Origin: Myxacorys almedinensis A
GTDB lineage: Bacteria > Cyanobacteriota > Cyanobacteriia > Leptolyngbyales > Leptolyngbyaceae
Assembly (NCBI RefSeq): GCF_010091945.1
Contig: NZ_WVIE01000001.1
Coordinates: forward strand, 62,001-126,000
DNA length: 64,000 bases
Direction of reading: 5' to 3'
Shown here: piece by piece, positions 18,474 to 27,241 of the stretch
How the letters are laid out: the number at the start of each line of letters is the position of its first letter
Numbering within the stretch: the first letter of the stretch is position 1
Program-made: the position numbers and the translations under genes
Notes under the pieces: model-generated
What the model was told of the DNA's origin: nothing
What the model saw: the letters and a program-made list of their open reading frames with translations, nothing else
Database searches by the model: none

Positions 18474-18545
18474 GGATGTAACGGATAAGTGGCTCATTAT
18501 CGTTCAAGATCTAGGGCTAGAACCGATAAGGCATCCGTTACATCC
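18474..18545. repeat. Perfect 13-bp inverted repeat with 46-base loop
   Basis: GGATGTAACGGAT at 18474-18486 is repeated as ATCCGTTACATCC at 18533-18545. It lies in the 392-base gap between the secreted unknown and enolase; the rest of that gap shows no gene. Both orientations of a protein site, an RNA stem in the leader, or the ends of a tiny mobile element would all give this picture. Confidence 0.75.
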
Positions 18546-18654
18546 ATTATCAAAATCCGTTGCCAATATTTCTATTGCAAATAAGACGGTAAACAAAGAG
18601 CTTGAAAGGGAGTCGCACAAACGGCAAATTCTCCTCAATGTCAGGACAGCATGA

Positions 18655-20076
<1,422 letters not shown>

Positions 20077-20157
20077 TTTCCGAAACTAGGGAAAAGACGG
20101 CTGAACATGGTGTAACGTTCACACAGGGCAGGTAAGAACAGCCAACGTGCTTGTCGT

Positions 20158-20189
20158 ATAGGCGATCTCTCTAAGAGATCGCCTATTTT
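20158..20189 (+). terminator. Intrinsic terminator after enolase
   Basis: ATAGGCGATCTCT and its complement AGAGATCGCCTAT form a 12-13 bp stem with a tiny CTA loop (20158-20186), followed by TTT. The stem is long and could work for both strands, since lipB converges from the other side. Confidence 0.75.
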
Positions 20190-20234
20190 GTATGAACCTG
20201 TGTGTGAACCCGAAAAAATAGAGCATCTAAAACT

Positions 20235-20912
20235 TTAAGCTACCTTCAGCCGCACCTTAAAAACTTCGGCGAATGCGATCGCAACGTCCTCTCTTACCTG
20301 CTCCACACTCACCCCAGACACAAACTGCTCTAAACTGCCCACCGGCTTATCTTCGATGCCACAGGGGACGATTTGATTAAACCCAGTTAAATCAGGATTC
20401 ACATTCAACGCAAAGCCGTGCATCGTAATCCAACGGCTGACTTTAATACCGATCGCCGCTAATTTACACCCTTCCACCCAAACTCCAGTCAATCCCGAAA
20501 TTCGAGTTCCCTCAAGGCTATACCGTGCCAACACCCGGATGATTACTTCCTCTAGCTGGCGTAAATACCAATGCAAATCTTTCTGATAATAATGCAAATT
20601 TAAAATCGGATAGCCCACCAGTTGTCCAGGGCAGTGATAGGTCACCTCGCCCCCACGCTCAACCTGATGTACCTCATCGTTAGATTGCATCCGATCAAAC
20701 TTCAAAAACCGGGCATCTGCCCCCTGCCCAAGGGTGTAAACCGGAGGATGCTCTAGGAGAACCAAGACATCTTCTAGACTGGGATCTTGCTTGCGATCGC
20801 GCACCAAGACCTGCTGCCAACTCCACGCTGCCAAATAAGGCATCAATCCTCGATTGTAGAGAACGCAAGTGCGAGGCGGCAGATCAACCACGGTATATCT
20901 ATCACCGGTCAT
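20235..20912 (-). CDS. lipB: Octanoyltransferase LipB
   Basis: Moves octanoyl from acyl carrier protein to lipoyl domains, the first step of lipoate assembly. The 225-residue protein has the LipB motifs [14 protein letters not shown], the [19 protein letters not shown] region with the conserved His, and the catalytic Cys in [13 protein letters not shown] preceded by the conserved [13 protein letters not shown]. The start at 20912 lies in a well-spaced intergenic region divergent from lrtA. Confidence 0.96.
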   Translation of the reverse strand: MTGDRYTVVDLPPRTCVLYNRGLMPYLAAWSWQQVLVRDRKQDPSLEDVLVLLEHPPVYTLGQGADARFLKFDRMQSNDEVHQVERGGEVTYHCPGQLVGYPILNLHYYQKDLHWYLRQLEEVIIRVLARYSLEGTRISGLTGVWVEGCKLAAIGIKVSRWITMHGFALNVNPDLTGFNQIVPCGIEDKPVGSLEQFVSGVSVEQVREDVAIAFAEVFKVRLKVA

Positions 20913-21105
20913 GGGTTACGGCAAATCGCCCAGCTTTCTAGCGTGATAGATATTATGTGAAAGATCAAGGAGGAGACTACCCAAAATGCAGATTTGGTAG
21001 GTCAAGAATTGTCAACAGATGCAAAACATTCTAAACGAAGCTGTGAGCCACAATACAAAGTGATAGTGTTGAAGTACACCCAAACCTTTCAGGGGAATGC
21101 AGCTT

Positions 21106-21738
21106 ATGAAGCTTGTTATCCAGGGAAAGAACATCGAGATTACAGATGCGATTCGTGAGTATGTCCAACAAAAAATAGAAAAGGCGGTTAATCACTTTCA
21201 AACGTTAACAACCGAAGTAGATGTTCATCTGTCTGTTGCTCGAAACCCGCGAATTCCAAAGCAAATTGCTGAAGTCACAATCTATGCTAACGGCACCGTT
21301 GTTAGAGCCGAAGAATCGAGTGAAAACCTCTACGCTAGCATTGATTTAGTTGCCGATAAAATCGCGAGACAACTGCGAAAATACAAAGAAAAAAGAGTTG
21401 ATCGGCGGCATGAATCGATCAAAACTACTGAAGCCCTGAGTGATCAGCCCGTCGTAGCAAACTTGAACCTCGATCGCACCCCAGAACTCCCTGCTAGTGT
21501 GGTCAGAACAAAGTATTTTGCGATGCCACCGATGACCCTCGATGAAGCCCTAGAACAGTTGGAACTCGTAGATCACGACTTTTATATGTTCCAAAATGTG
21601 CAAACAGGAGAAATTAACGTCATTTACGAGCGAAACCACGGTGGGTATGGTGTAATTCAACCGCGCAAAAACAACGGTCACCCTCACCAAAACGGCAAAC
21701 AAACTGACAAAGCTGTGGTGAAATTAGATCATCGATAA
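21106..21738 (+). CDS. hpf: Long-form ribosome hibernation promoting factor (LrtA-type)
   Basis: Binds the decoding region of 30S subunits and drives 70S dimerisation in the dark or stationary phase. The N-terminal domain (about 1-100; [19 protein letters not shown] onward) is the S30AE/YfiA fold and the C-terminal domain (about 145-200; [20 protein letters not shown], then [20 protein letters not shown]) is the dimerisation module of long HPF. Two ATGs are possible: 21097 lies only two bases after AGGGGA, so ATG 21106 (210 residues) is preferred. In cyanobacteria the orthologue is the light-repressed transcript lrtA, with a regulated leader. It is followed by a terminator and an EF-G-like gene. 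Confidence 0.95.
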   Translation: MKLVIQGKNIEITDAIREYVQQKIEKAVNHFQTLTTEVDVHLSVARNPRIPKQIAEVTIYANGTVVRAEESSENLYASIDLVADKIARQLRKYKEKRVDRRHESIKTTEALSDQPVVANLNLDRTPELPASVVRTKYFAMPPMTLDEALEQLELVDHDFYMFQNVQTGEINVIYERNHGGYGVIQPRKNNGHPHQNGKQTDKAVVKLDHR

Positions 21739-21746
21739 ATCAAACG

Positions 21747-21776
21747 TGGGGGTGTTTAATGCACCCCCAATTTATT
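21747..21776 (+). terminator. Intrinsic terminator after hpf
   Basis: TGGGGGTG and CACCCCCA (21747-21754 and 21762-21769) form an eight-pair G/C stem with a seven-base loop, followed by ATTTATT. The rest of the 315-base gap up to 22053 shows nothing recognisable. Confidence 0.8.
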
Positions 21777-22053
21777 AAGAAAATCCGTTGGTTTTACGCT
21801 CAATTGTTCAACTTGATTCATACTTCTTGCACGGTCAATTCTGAGTAGTCAGAATCCCCATAAAAGAGAAAATGCTGCTGATTTCAAGCCGCTTCTAACT
21901 GTGGAAATTAGCAACTAAAGCCTCTCTATTTCTTGCCCAATAAGAACAGATTTCTGCCCCTCAATATTGCTGCTCAATGCAGCGATCTGATCGCTTATTT
22001 CGCGTGTAAATGAGCGAATCGATATCCTTTTACCTTTTTCAAGGAGAACTCGT

Positions 22054-24102
22054 ATGAAAGCCCAACAAACCTCCGGTATCCGAAGTGTGGCGATCGTGGG
22101 TCCCTATCTCAGTGGTAAGACGACACTCTTGGAAAGCTTGCTGTGGGTCACAGATGCGTTGACTCGCAAAGGCAACGTTCAAGACAAAAACACCGTTGGT
22201 GATAGCGCCCCAGAAGCCCGCGATCGCCAAATGAGCGTTGAACTAAACGTTGCAAGCACGACTTATAACACCGTACGATTTACGTTTCTCGATTGCCCCG
22301 GTTCGATTGAGTTAGCCCAAGAAAGTTTGAATGCCCTGGTGGGAGTCGATGCCGTTGTGGTGGTGTGCGAACCTGTTGTAGACCGGGTTCTTACCCTTTC
22401 ACCTCTGTTTAAATATTTGGATGATTGGGAAATTCCGCATTTGGTGTTTCTCAACAAAATGGATCGTGCCGATGTCGATTTTATGGATGTGCTGAATGCG
22501 CTAAAAACGGTGTCGAGCCGCCCGTTGGTGCCTCACCAATACCCTATCGGGCGGGGAGAATCGCTGATCGGATTTATCGATCTGGTGACCGAGCAAGCCT
22601 ATCACTATCATCCAGGCGCACCGGCTGATCCGATTCCGTTTCCTGATGAATTAAAAGAACAGGAACAGATCGCCCGCATGGAAATGCTAGAAACGCTCTC
22701 TAATTTTGATGACCACTTGCTAGAGGAACTGCTAGAAGAAATCAATCCATCAGAAGAAGAAATTGTTCAAGATCTAAAACTGGACTTAGGCGCAGATCTA
22801 ATTGTGCCTGTCTTTTTTGGGGTTGCCGATCGCGATTTTGGCGTGCGTCCACTCCTTGAAGCCTTGCTCCGAGAAGCCCCCGAACCCGAAACTACCGCCG
22901 AACGACGGGGCATCACTTTAAGTGCAAGCACCCCTCTAGCACAAGTGCTAAAAACCTATTTTACGCCTCAAGGTGGAAAGCTATCTCTGGTGCGAGTTTG
23001 GCAAGGCGCGATCGCAGATGGCATGACCCTCAACGGCATCCGGGTTGGCGGCATCTACGAGTTAGGACAACAACAAACCAGCCTCAACCAAGCCCACTCA
23101 GGGCAAATTGTCGCCTTGGGGCGCATGGAAAGCATTCACACCGGGGATACCTTAACCAACAGCGATCAGCCGTGCAACGAGCTTCCGAAAGCGGAACAAC
23201 TTGCGCCGGTTTTTGCGGTTGCGATCGCTGCCGAAAAACGCAATGACGAAGTAAAGCTTACAAGCGCCTTGGCAAAACTATTAGATGAAGATAGTGCGCT
23301 GCGGTGGGAACACCATGCCGACACCCATGAAATTATTCTGTGGGGGCAAGGCGACATTCATCTGCAAATTGCTCTTGATCGGCTGCGGCGAAAATTTAAC
23401 CTGCCCATGAAGACCAGCAAACCGCAAGTGCCCTACAAGGAAACGGTGCGGAAGTCGTTTCTCTCTCACGGACGCTACAAGCACCAAACAGGCGGACATG
23501 GGCAGTTCGGCGATGTCTATCTCGATATCAAACCCATGCCCCGAGGCGAAGGATTCCGGTTTGCCGAAACGATTGTGGGCGGCGTTGTGCCAAAGCAATT
23601 TTTTCCTGGTGTTGAGATGGGCGTGCGAGATTACCTCGCTCAAGGCCCTTTAGGGTTTCCGGTGGTGGATGTCTCGGTCACGCTGACCAACGGGTCGTAT
23701 CACAGCGTCGATAGTTCTGAGCAAGCGTTTAAGCAAGCGGCACGAATTGCCATGCAGGAAGGCATGATGCGCTGTGAGCCAGTGTTGCTTGAGCCAATCG
23801 TGCGGATTACGGTTTCGGTGCCCACAGATTTCACCTCAAAAGTCTTGCGAATTGTGAGTGGGCGGCGGGGTCAAATCTTGGGCTACGATGCGAAAGCAAA
23901 TTGGATCGGGTGGGATGAGGTGGTTGCATTGTTACCGCAAGCTGAAATGCATGATCTGATTGTAGAACTGCGATCGCAGACCCTAGGCGTGGGTTTCTTT
24001 CAGTGGGAAGCAGATCACCTACAAGAAGTGCCCGATAAGGTGGCAGAACGAATGCTGGCGGCATCAGGATCTAGATCAGGATCTGGGAATGGTAAAAAGT
24101 AA
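22054..24102 (+). CDS. Elongation-factor-G-like translational GTPase
   Basis: Second EF-G-type GTPase (682 residues), distinct from the main translocase. P-loop GPYLSGKTTL, DCPG (G3) and NKMD (G4) are intact. The switch I element that reads RGIT in EF-G is RQMS here. Domain II follows at about 275-370, domain IV has QTGGHGQFGDVYLDIKPMPR and the loop VEMGVRDYLAQG, and domain V runs to about 665, ending in a Ser/Gly-rich tail. AGGAGA stands well spaced before ATG 22054. It starts 315 bases after hpf, with a terminator between. Some EF-G paralogues act in ribosome recycling or release of hibernating ribosomes; a link to hpf here is inference from position. Confidence 0.87.
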   Translation: MKAQQTSGIRSVAIVGPYLSGKTTLLESLLWVTDALTRKGNVQDKNTVGDSAPEARDRQMSVELNVASTTYNTVRFTFLDCPGSIELAQESLNALVGVDAVVVVCEPVVDRVLTLSPLFKYLDDWEIPHLVFLNKMDRADVDFMDVLNALKTVSSRPLVPHQYPIGRGESLIGFIDLVTEQAYHYHPGAPADPIPFPDELKEQEQIARMEMLETLSNFDDHLLEELLEEINPSEEEIVQDLKLDLGADLIVPVFFGVADRDFGVRPLLEALLREAPEPETTAERRGITLSASTPLAQVLKTYFTPQGGKLSLVRVWQGAIADGMTLNGIRVGGIYELGQQQTSLNQAHSGQIVALGRMESIHTGDTLTNSDQPCNELPKAEQLAPVFAVAIAAEKRNDEVKLTSALAKLLDEDSALRWEHHADTHEIILWGQGDIHLQIALDRLRRKFNLPMKTSKPQVPYKETVRKSFLSHGRYKHQTGGHGQFGDVYLDIKPMPRGEGFRFAETIVGGVVPKQFFPGVEMGVRDYLAQGPLGFPVVDVSVTLTNGSYHSVDSSEQAFKQAARIAMQEGMMRCEPVLLEPIVRITVSVPTDFTSKVLRIVSGRRGQILGYDAKANWIGWDEVVALLPQAEMHDLIVELRSQTLGVGFFQWEADHLQEVPDKVAERMLAASGSRSGSGNGKK

Positions 24103-24169
24103 GTCGATTCAGAATTTAGAAGTCTACCCGTTCTGTCGGTTCACTCTGTTAACGTAACTCCAGTGATTG

Positions 24170-24218
24170 CCCGTGATTTGTGGTGGGTTTATGACCGACC
24201 TACGATCGCGGGTTTTTT
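24170..24218 (+). terminator. Branched intrinsic terminator after the EF-G-like gene
   Basis: CCCGTGAT (24170-24177) pairs with ATCGCGGG (24205-24212) with one G-U. An inner stem GGTGGGT/ACCGACC has one mismatch. Six Ts follow at 24213-24218. Confidence 0.7.
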
Positions 24219-24292
24219 GTAGGACACAGTAAGATAGACCCTGACAACGATAGACCGCAAGCCATAAATCCTGCCATCTTTCACCCCTAGCC

Positions 24293-24904
24293 ATGACCAG
24301 CAATTCTTTAGAGCGCCAACCTGCTCGGATGCCAAAACGCCCTAAGCAAGCCCTTTTAGCCAAGATTTTTCACTGGGTTAATATCGTGAGTGTGAGCATC
24401 ATGCTGACCAGTGGATTGCAAATTTACAATGCAAATCCGGTCTTTGGTGGGCGGGCAGGTCCTCATGTTTTTCCGTTGTTTACCCTGGGAGGATGGCTAG
24501 CAGGAGGGCGTGATTGGCACTTTGCCGCAATGACGCTGTTTGCGCTAAATCTGCTGTGGTATGGAGTTTACATTGGGCTGACTCGTCGCTGGAAAAATCG
24601 ATTTGTTGGGGGTAACGATGTAAAAGCGCTGCAAGTGGGTCAAAACCAGAAACGCAACGCCTATGCTTGGCATCGCATTGTTTACACCGCGATCGTACCT
24701 ATTCTTTTGCTCGCGGTCTTCACCGGCATCGGCATGTACAAACCCGCGCAGTTTTACTGGATCGTTGATGCGTTTGGCGGCTGGGATGCCCTGCGAATTG
24801 TGCATTTTATGACCGTTCCGACCGTGATCGGGTTTGCGATCGCACATTCGCTGCTTGCTCTCAAAGTCGGTGGCACCCGCCTTTTAGAATCTATGTTTTG
24901 GTAG
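24293..24904 (+). CDS. Membrane cytochrome b (Ni/Fe-hydrogenase or thiosulfate-reductase type)
   Basis: 203 residues with four predicted membrane helices and the histidines of a b-type cytochrome: FHWVNIVSVS in helix 1, WHRIVYTAIVPILLL in helix 3, VHFMTVPTVIGFAIAHSLLAL in helix 4. The family passes electrons between the quinone pool and a partner oxidoreductase. It overlaps the open frame of the next gene and is 108 bases upstream of that gene's likely start, so the two are one unit: a cytochrome feeding or draining a molybdoenzyme. Confidence 0.85.
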   Translation: MTSNSLERQPARMPKRPKQALLAKIFHWVNIVSVSIMLTSGLQIYNANPVFGGRAGPHVFPLFTLGGWLAGGRDWHFAAMTLFALNLLWYGVYIGLTRRWKNRFVGGNDVKALQVGQNQKRNAYAWHRIVYTAIVPILLLAVFTGIGMYKPAQFYWIVDAFGGWDALRIVHFMTVPTVIGFAIAHSLLALKVGGTRLLESMFW

Positions 24905-25011
24905 TTCCATCTGCACTTGTAAAACTTAGCGACGCATCCCCAATCTCTGCGGTTACAGTTAAATCGTCGTCTGCTTTTATCGCGGTTCCCGTCCCTCATT
25001 TTTCCCACCTC

Positions 25012-25704
25012 ATGCACCGTCGTCAATTTCTCCACCTCACCGGGCTTTCTAGCGCAGGTCTTTTGCTGTCGGGCTGTGGCACAAACTTTCTGTCAGACCT
25101 CGCAGGAAATGCGACAGAACCGTTTAACCAAAAGGTTGAAGAGTTGCTGCTCAAGCCTCAGACCCTGGTTCCAGAGTTTCCCATCAGCCAGATTGAGCCA
25201 GAAAAACTGTTGGTGAATACGTTTAGATCCACACCGCAAATTGACCCCGCCCAATACCGATTGATCATTGATGGCGAAGTCGCTCAGCCGATGCAGCTTA
25301 GTTTAGAAGATATTTACAAACTGCCGTTTCGGTCGATGGTGATTCGGCATGTGTGCGTTGAGGGTTGGGCCGCGATCGTGCAGTGGGGCGGCGTGCCGTT
25401 ACGAGAATTAATTCAATTGGCACAACCGAAGAACAGCGCAAAGTATGTCTATTTTCAGTCTGTCGATCGCTATTACGAAAGTTGGGACATGGCTTCGTGT
25501 TTACATCCACAAACACTAATGGCATATCAGAAAAATGGCGAACCCCTGCCGATTGACAATGGCGCACCGTTGCGGCTCGCCGCACCAATTAAGCTAGGAT
25601 ATAAGCAAAGTAAATGGGTGACTCGAATTACGCTAACGAGCCAACTTCTGAAATATAAAGGGTATTGGGAAGATCAGGGCTACGAGTGGTTTGCAGGACT
25701 GTAA
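25012..25704 (+). CDS. YedY/MsrP-like molybdopterin oxidoreductase with Tat signal
   Basis: Exported single-subunit enzyme of the sulfite-oxidase fold. The frame opens at TTG 24898 but the natural start is ATG 25012 (230 residues): MHRRQFLHLTG is a twin-arginine signal, and the following LLSGC is a lipobox. The mature part has the sulfite-oxidase core, with the molybdenum-ligand Cys in RHVCVEGWAAIVQWGG and the substrate-site APIKLGYKQSKWV near the end. The dimerisation domain of true sulfite oxidases is absent, as in YedY. MsrP/YedY repairs oxidised periplasmic methionines using a heme membrane partner; the adjoining cytochrome b may be that partner though it is not MsrQ-like. Substrate unknown. 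Confidence 0.87.
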   Translation: MHRRQFLHLTGLSSAGLLLSGCGTNFLSDLAGNATEPFNQKVEELLLKPQTLVPEFPISQIEPEKLLVNTFRSTPQIDPAQYRLIIDGEVAQPMQLSLEDIYKLPFRSMVIRHVCVEGWAAIVQWGGVPLRELIQLAQPKNSAKYVYFQSVDRYYESWDMASCLHPQTLMAYQKNGEPLPIDNGAPLRLAAPIKLGYKQSKWVTRITLTSQLLKYKGYWEDQGYEWFAGL

Positions 25705-25939
25705 ATTGATAGGTAAGCTGATCGTGCCAATTACTATTAAAACATCATTTAGAATGATATTTCTAACATGTGTTGTCGCTATCATTCTACGATCGTAAGC
25801 TATGCAGAGCATTGAAAGGTTGAACCCACGGGTAGCAATCGCTGAGAAACAGATAAAACAAATGGAAATTGAGCTTCTATCTGCCTATTTGCTGCCTATT
25901 ACCGATGAAAAGTTTTCACTTATGCTCTAGCTGCCCATT

Positions 25940-26680
25940 CTATAGTTCCTGGGATTGCAAAACGCAATTCAACGTTTTTTCTAACCAGTTTTGAAATCGC
26001 TTTTGTAGAAGCTCTTGTCGTAACTCAGGAGTCAGCTTTGCGGGCAACAATTTTTCTACCATGAGCACATGATAGCCTTGGTCTGTTGCCACAGGAGTTA
26101 AGACTTGCCCAATCGCCTGATCAAAAACGCTTGCTGCAATCTCAGGCTGAAGCATCCGACGGTAAAACAGTCCGGCATATCCGCCGTGAATGTGCCTCTG
26201 CTCATCTACATCGTAGAGGTAGGCAGCCTCGTAGAAACTGATTTTAGAGCTTTTGATCTGGTAAAACACCTCTTGGGCTAATCTTTCGTTGGAAAAGATG
26301 ATTTGATAGAGCGAAACTTGGTCAAAGTCGGAGCGATGTTCGGCAAAGTGTTGTTCAACGTCTTGGTCAAACAAGGTTTTCATCAACTTTTGGATCAACA
26401 CGCGATCGCAGATGCCTGATTCCCAATCATCGGGTGTAATTTGCTGTTTAGCGAGCCACGCCAGGGCGTCTGCTGCGCGCTCTAATTGGGCTTGACGCCG
26501 AAACTGATCTGCCTCATATTGAATCTCCTGAGAGGTCACAACAATGCCGCGATCGCGAGCTACTTTATCCACGATTCGCTGATAGACAATCTGCTGACAC
26601 ACCTCTTTGTAACGAACGTTTTTTTTCAAAAATTTAACAATCTCGTCAGGCTCAGGAAAAGCCGCAATGCGAGCATCCAT
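25940..26680 (-). CDS. PpiC-type peptidylprolyl isomerase, apparently cytosolic
   Basis: Parvulin-class rotamase with a SurA-like N-terminal helical arm. The frame opens at 26845, but the first 55 residues are Cys-rich and unlikely; ATG 26680 (MDARIAAFPEPDEIVKFLKK) gives 246 residues. About 1-105 is the helical arm; about 110-215 the PpiC domain with QVSLYQIIF, HGGYAGLFYRRMLQPEIAAS and the C-terminal strand VATDQGYHVLMVEKL. No signal peptide is seen, unlike SurA and PrsA. Cyanobacteria have several such soluble parvulins, often beside peptide-maturation or HlyD/ABC-export genes, but none is near here. Confidence 0.82.
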   Translation of the reverse strand: MDARIAAFPEPDEIVKFLKKNVRYKEVCQQIVYQRIVDKVARDRGIVVTSQEIQYEADQFRRQAQLERAADALAWLAKQQITPDDWESGICDRVLIQKLMKTLFDQDVEQHFAEHRSDFDQVSLYQIIFSNERLAQEVFYQIKSSKISFYEAAYLYDVDEQRHIHGGYAGLFYRRMLQPEIAASVFDQAIGQVLTPVATDQGYHVLMVEKLLPAKLTPELRQELLQKRFQNWLEKTLNCVLQSQEL

Positions 26681-27241
26681 TGGTAAAACTATGAACGGCT
26701 TGACAGGAAGAAATCGCCTTAACGGTAGACTGAATCTGCACTGCTGATGGGCTAAAAGCGAATTTATGAATCTCCAGTCTAAGGTGTGTAAAAGCTTTGG
26801 CTGCAAAGGGGCACAGCTTTTACACGAGTTGTGGCAACACCGCAATCTGAGCCATGAATCACCATAGTTTTCTCACCTTTAGGCACGACAATCTTGAGTA
26901 GTTAGATCTAACAGCCCATTCGGTTTGAATCAGGAATATTTTTAGAGTAAGAGCCATGAAAACCTGGATAGCAACTGTTTTCCCATTGGTGTCTGCGTGC
27001 AGTTTATGTTGCGAATCGCACCTTAAAGTTCAAAAAATTGTTTAGGATACATTTTTAGGACAATGCAGGACTCTTATCTAACCCAAAACTTGGGTAGTTA
27101 AGTCGGCAAACTCCATTTAGACCTACTTAGGATGTAGTAGATTTCACAAACATACTTTACAAACAGTTGGGCAACCAGAGGTAAAATTTAATCCATTACC
27201 GATTCAAGATCAGAACGTCTGATCTCCTTTAGAATCAACTC
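26681..27241. other. 560-base gap upstream of the SbcC-like gene
   Basis: No gene of normal size fits. A 29-codon frame at 26956-27045 (MKTWIATVFPLVSAC, ending ...KVQKIV) has a lipobox-like segment but is too short to trust. The sequence is A/T-rich, with TTTAGGATACATTTTTAGGAC as a small direct repeat near 27040-27062. Confidence 0.3.

Noticed and set aside
26956-27045. 29-codon lipoprotein-like peptide upstream of the SbcC-like gene
   Set aside because: Too short and without ribosome binding site evidence; mentioned only in the gap entry.
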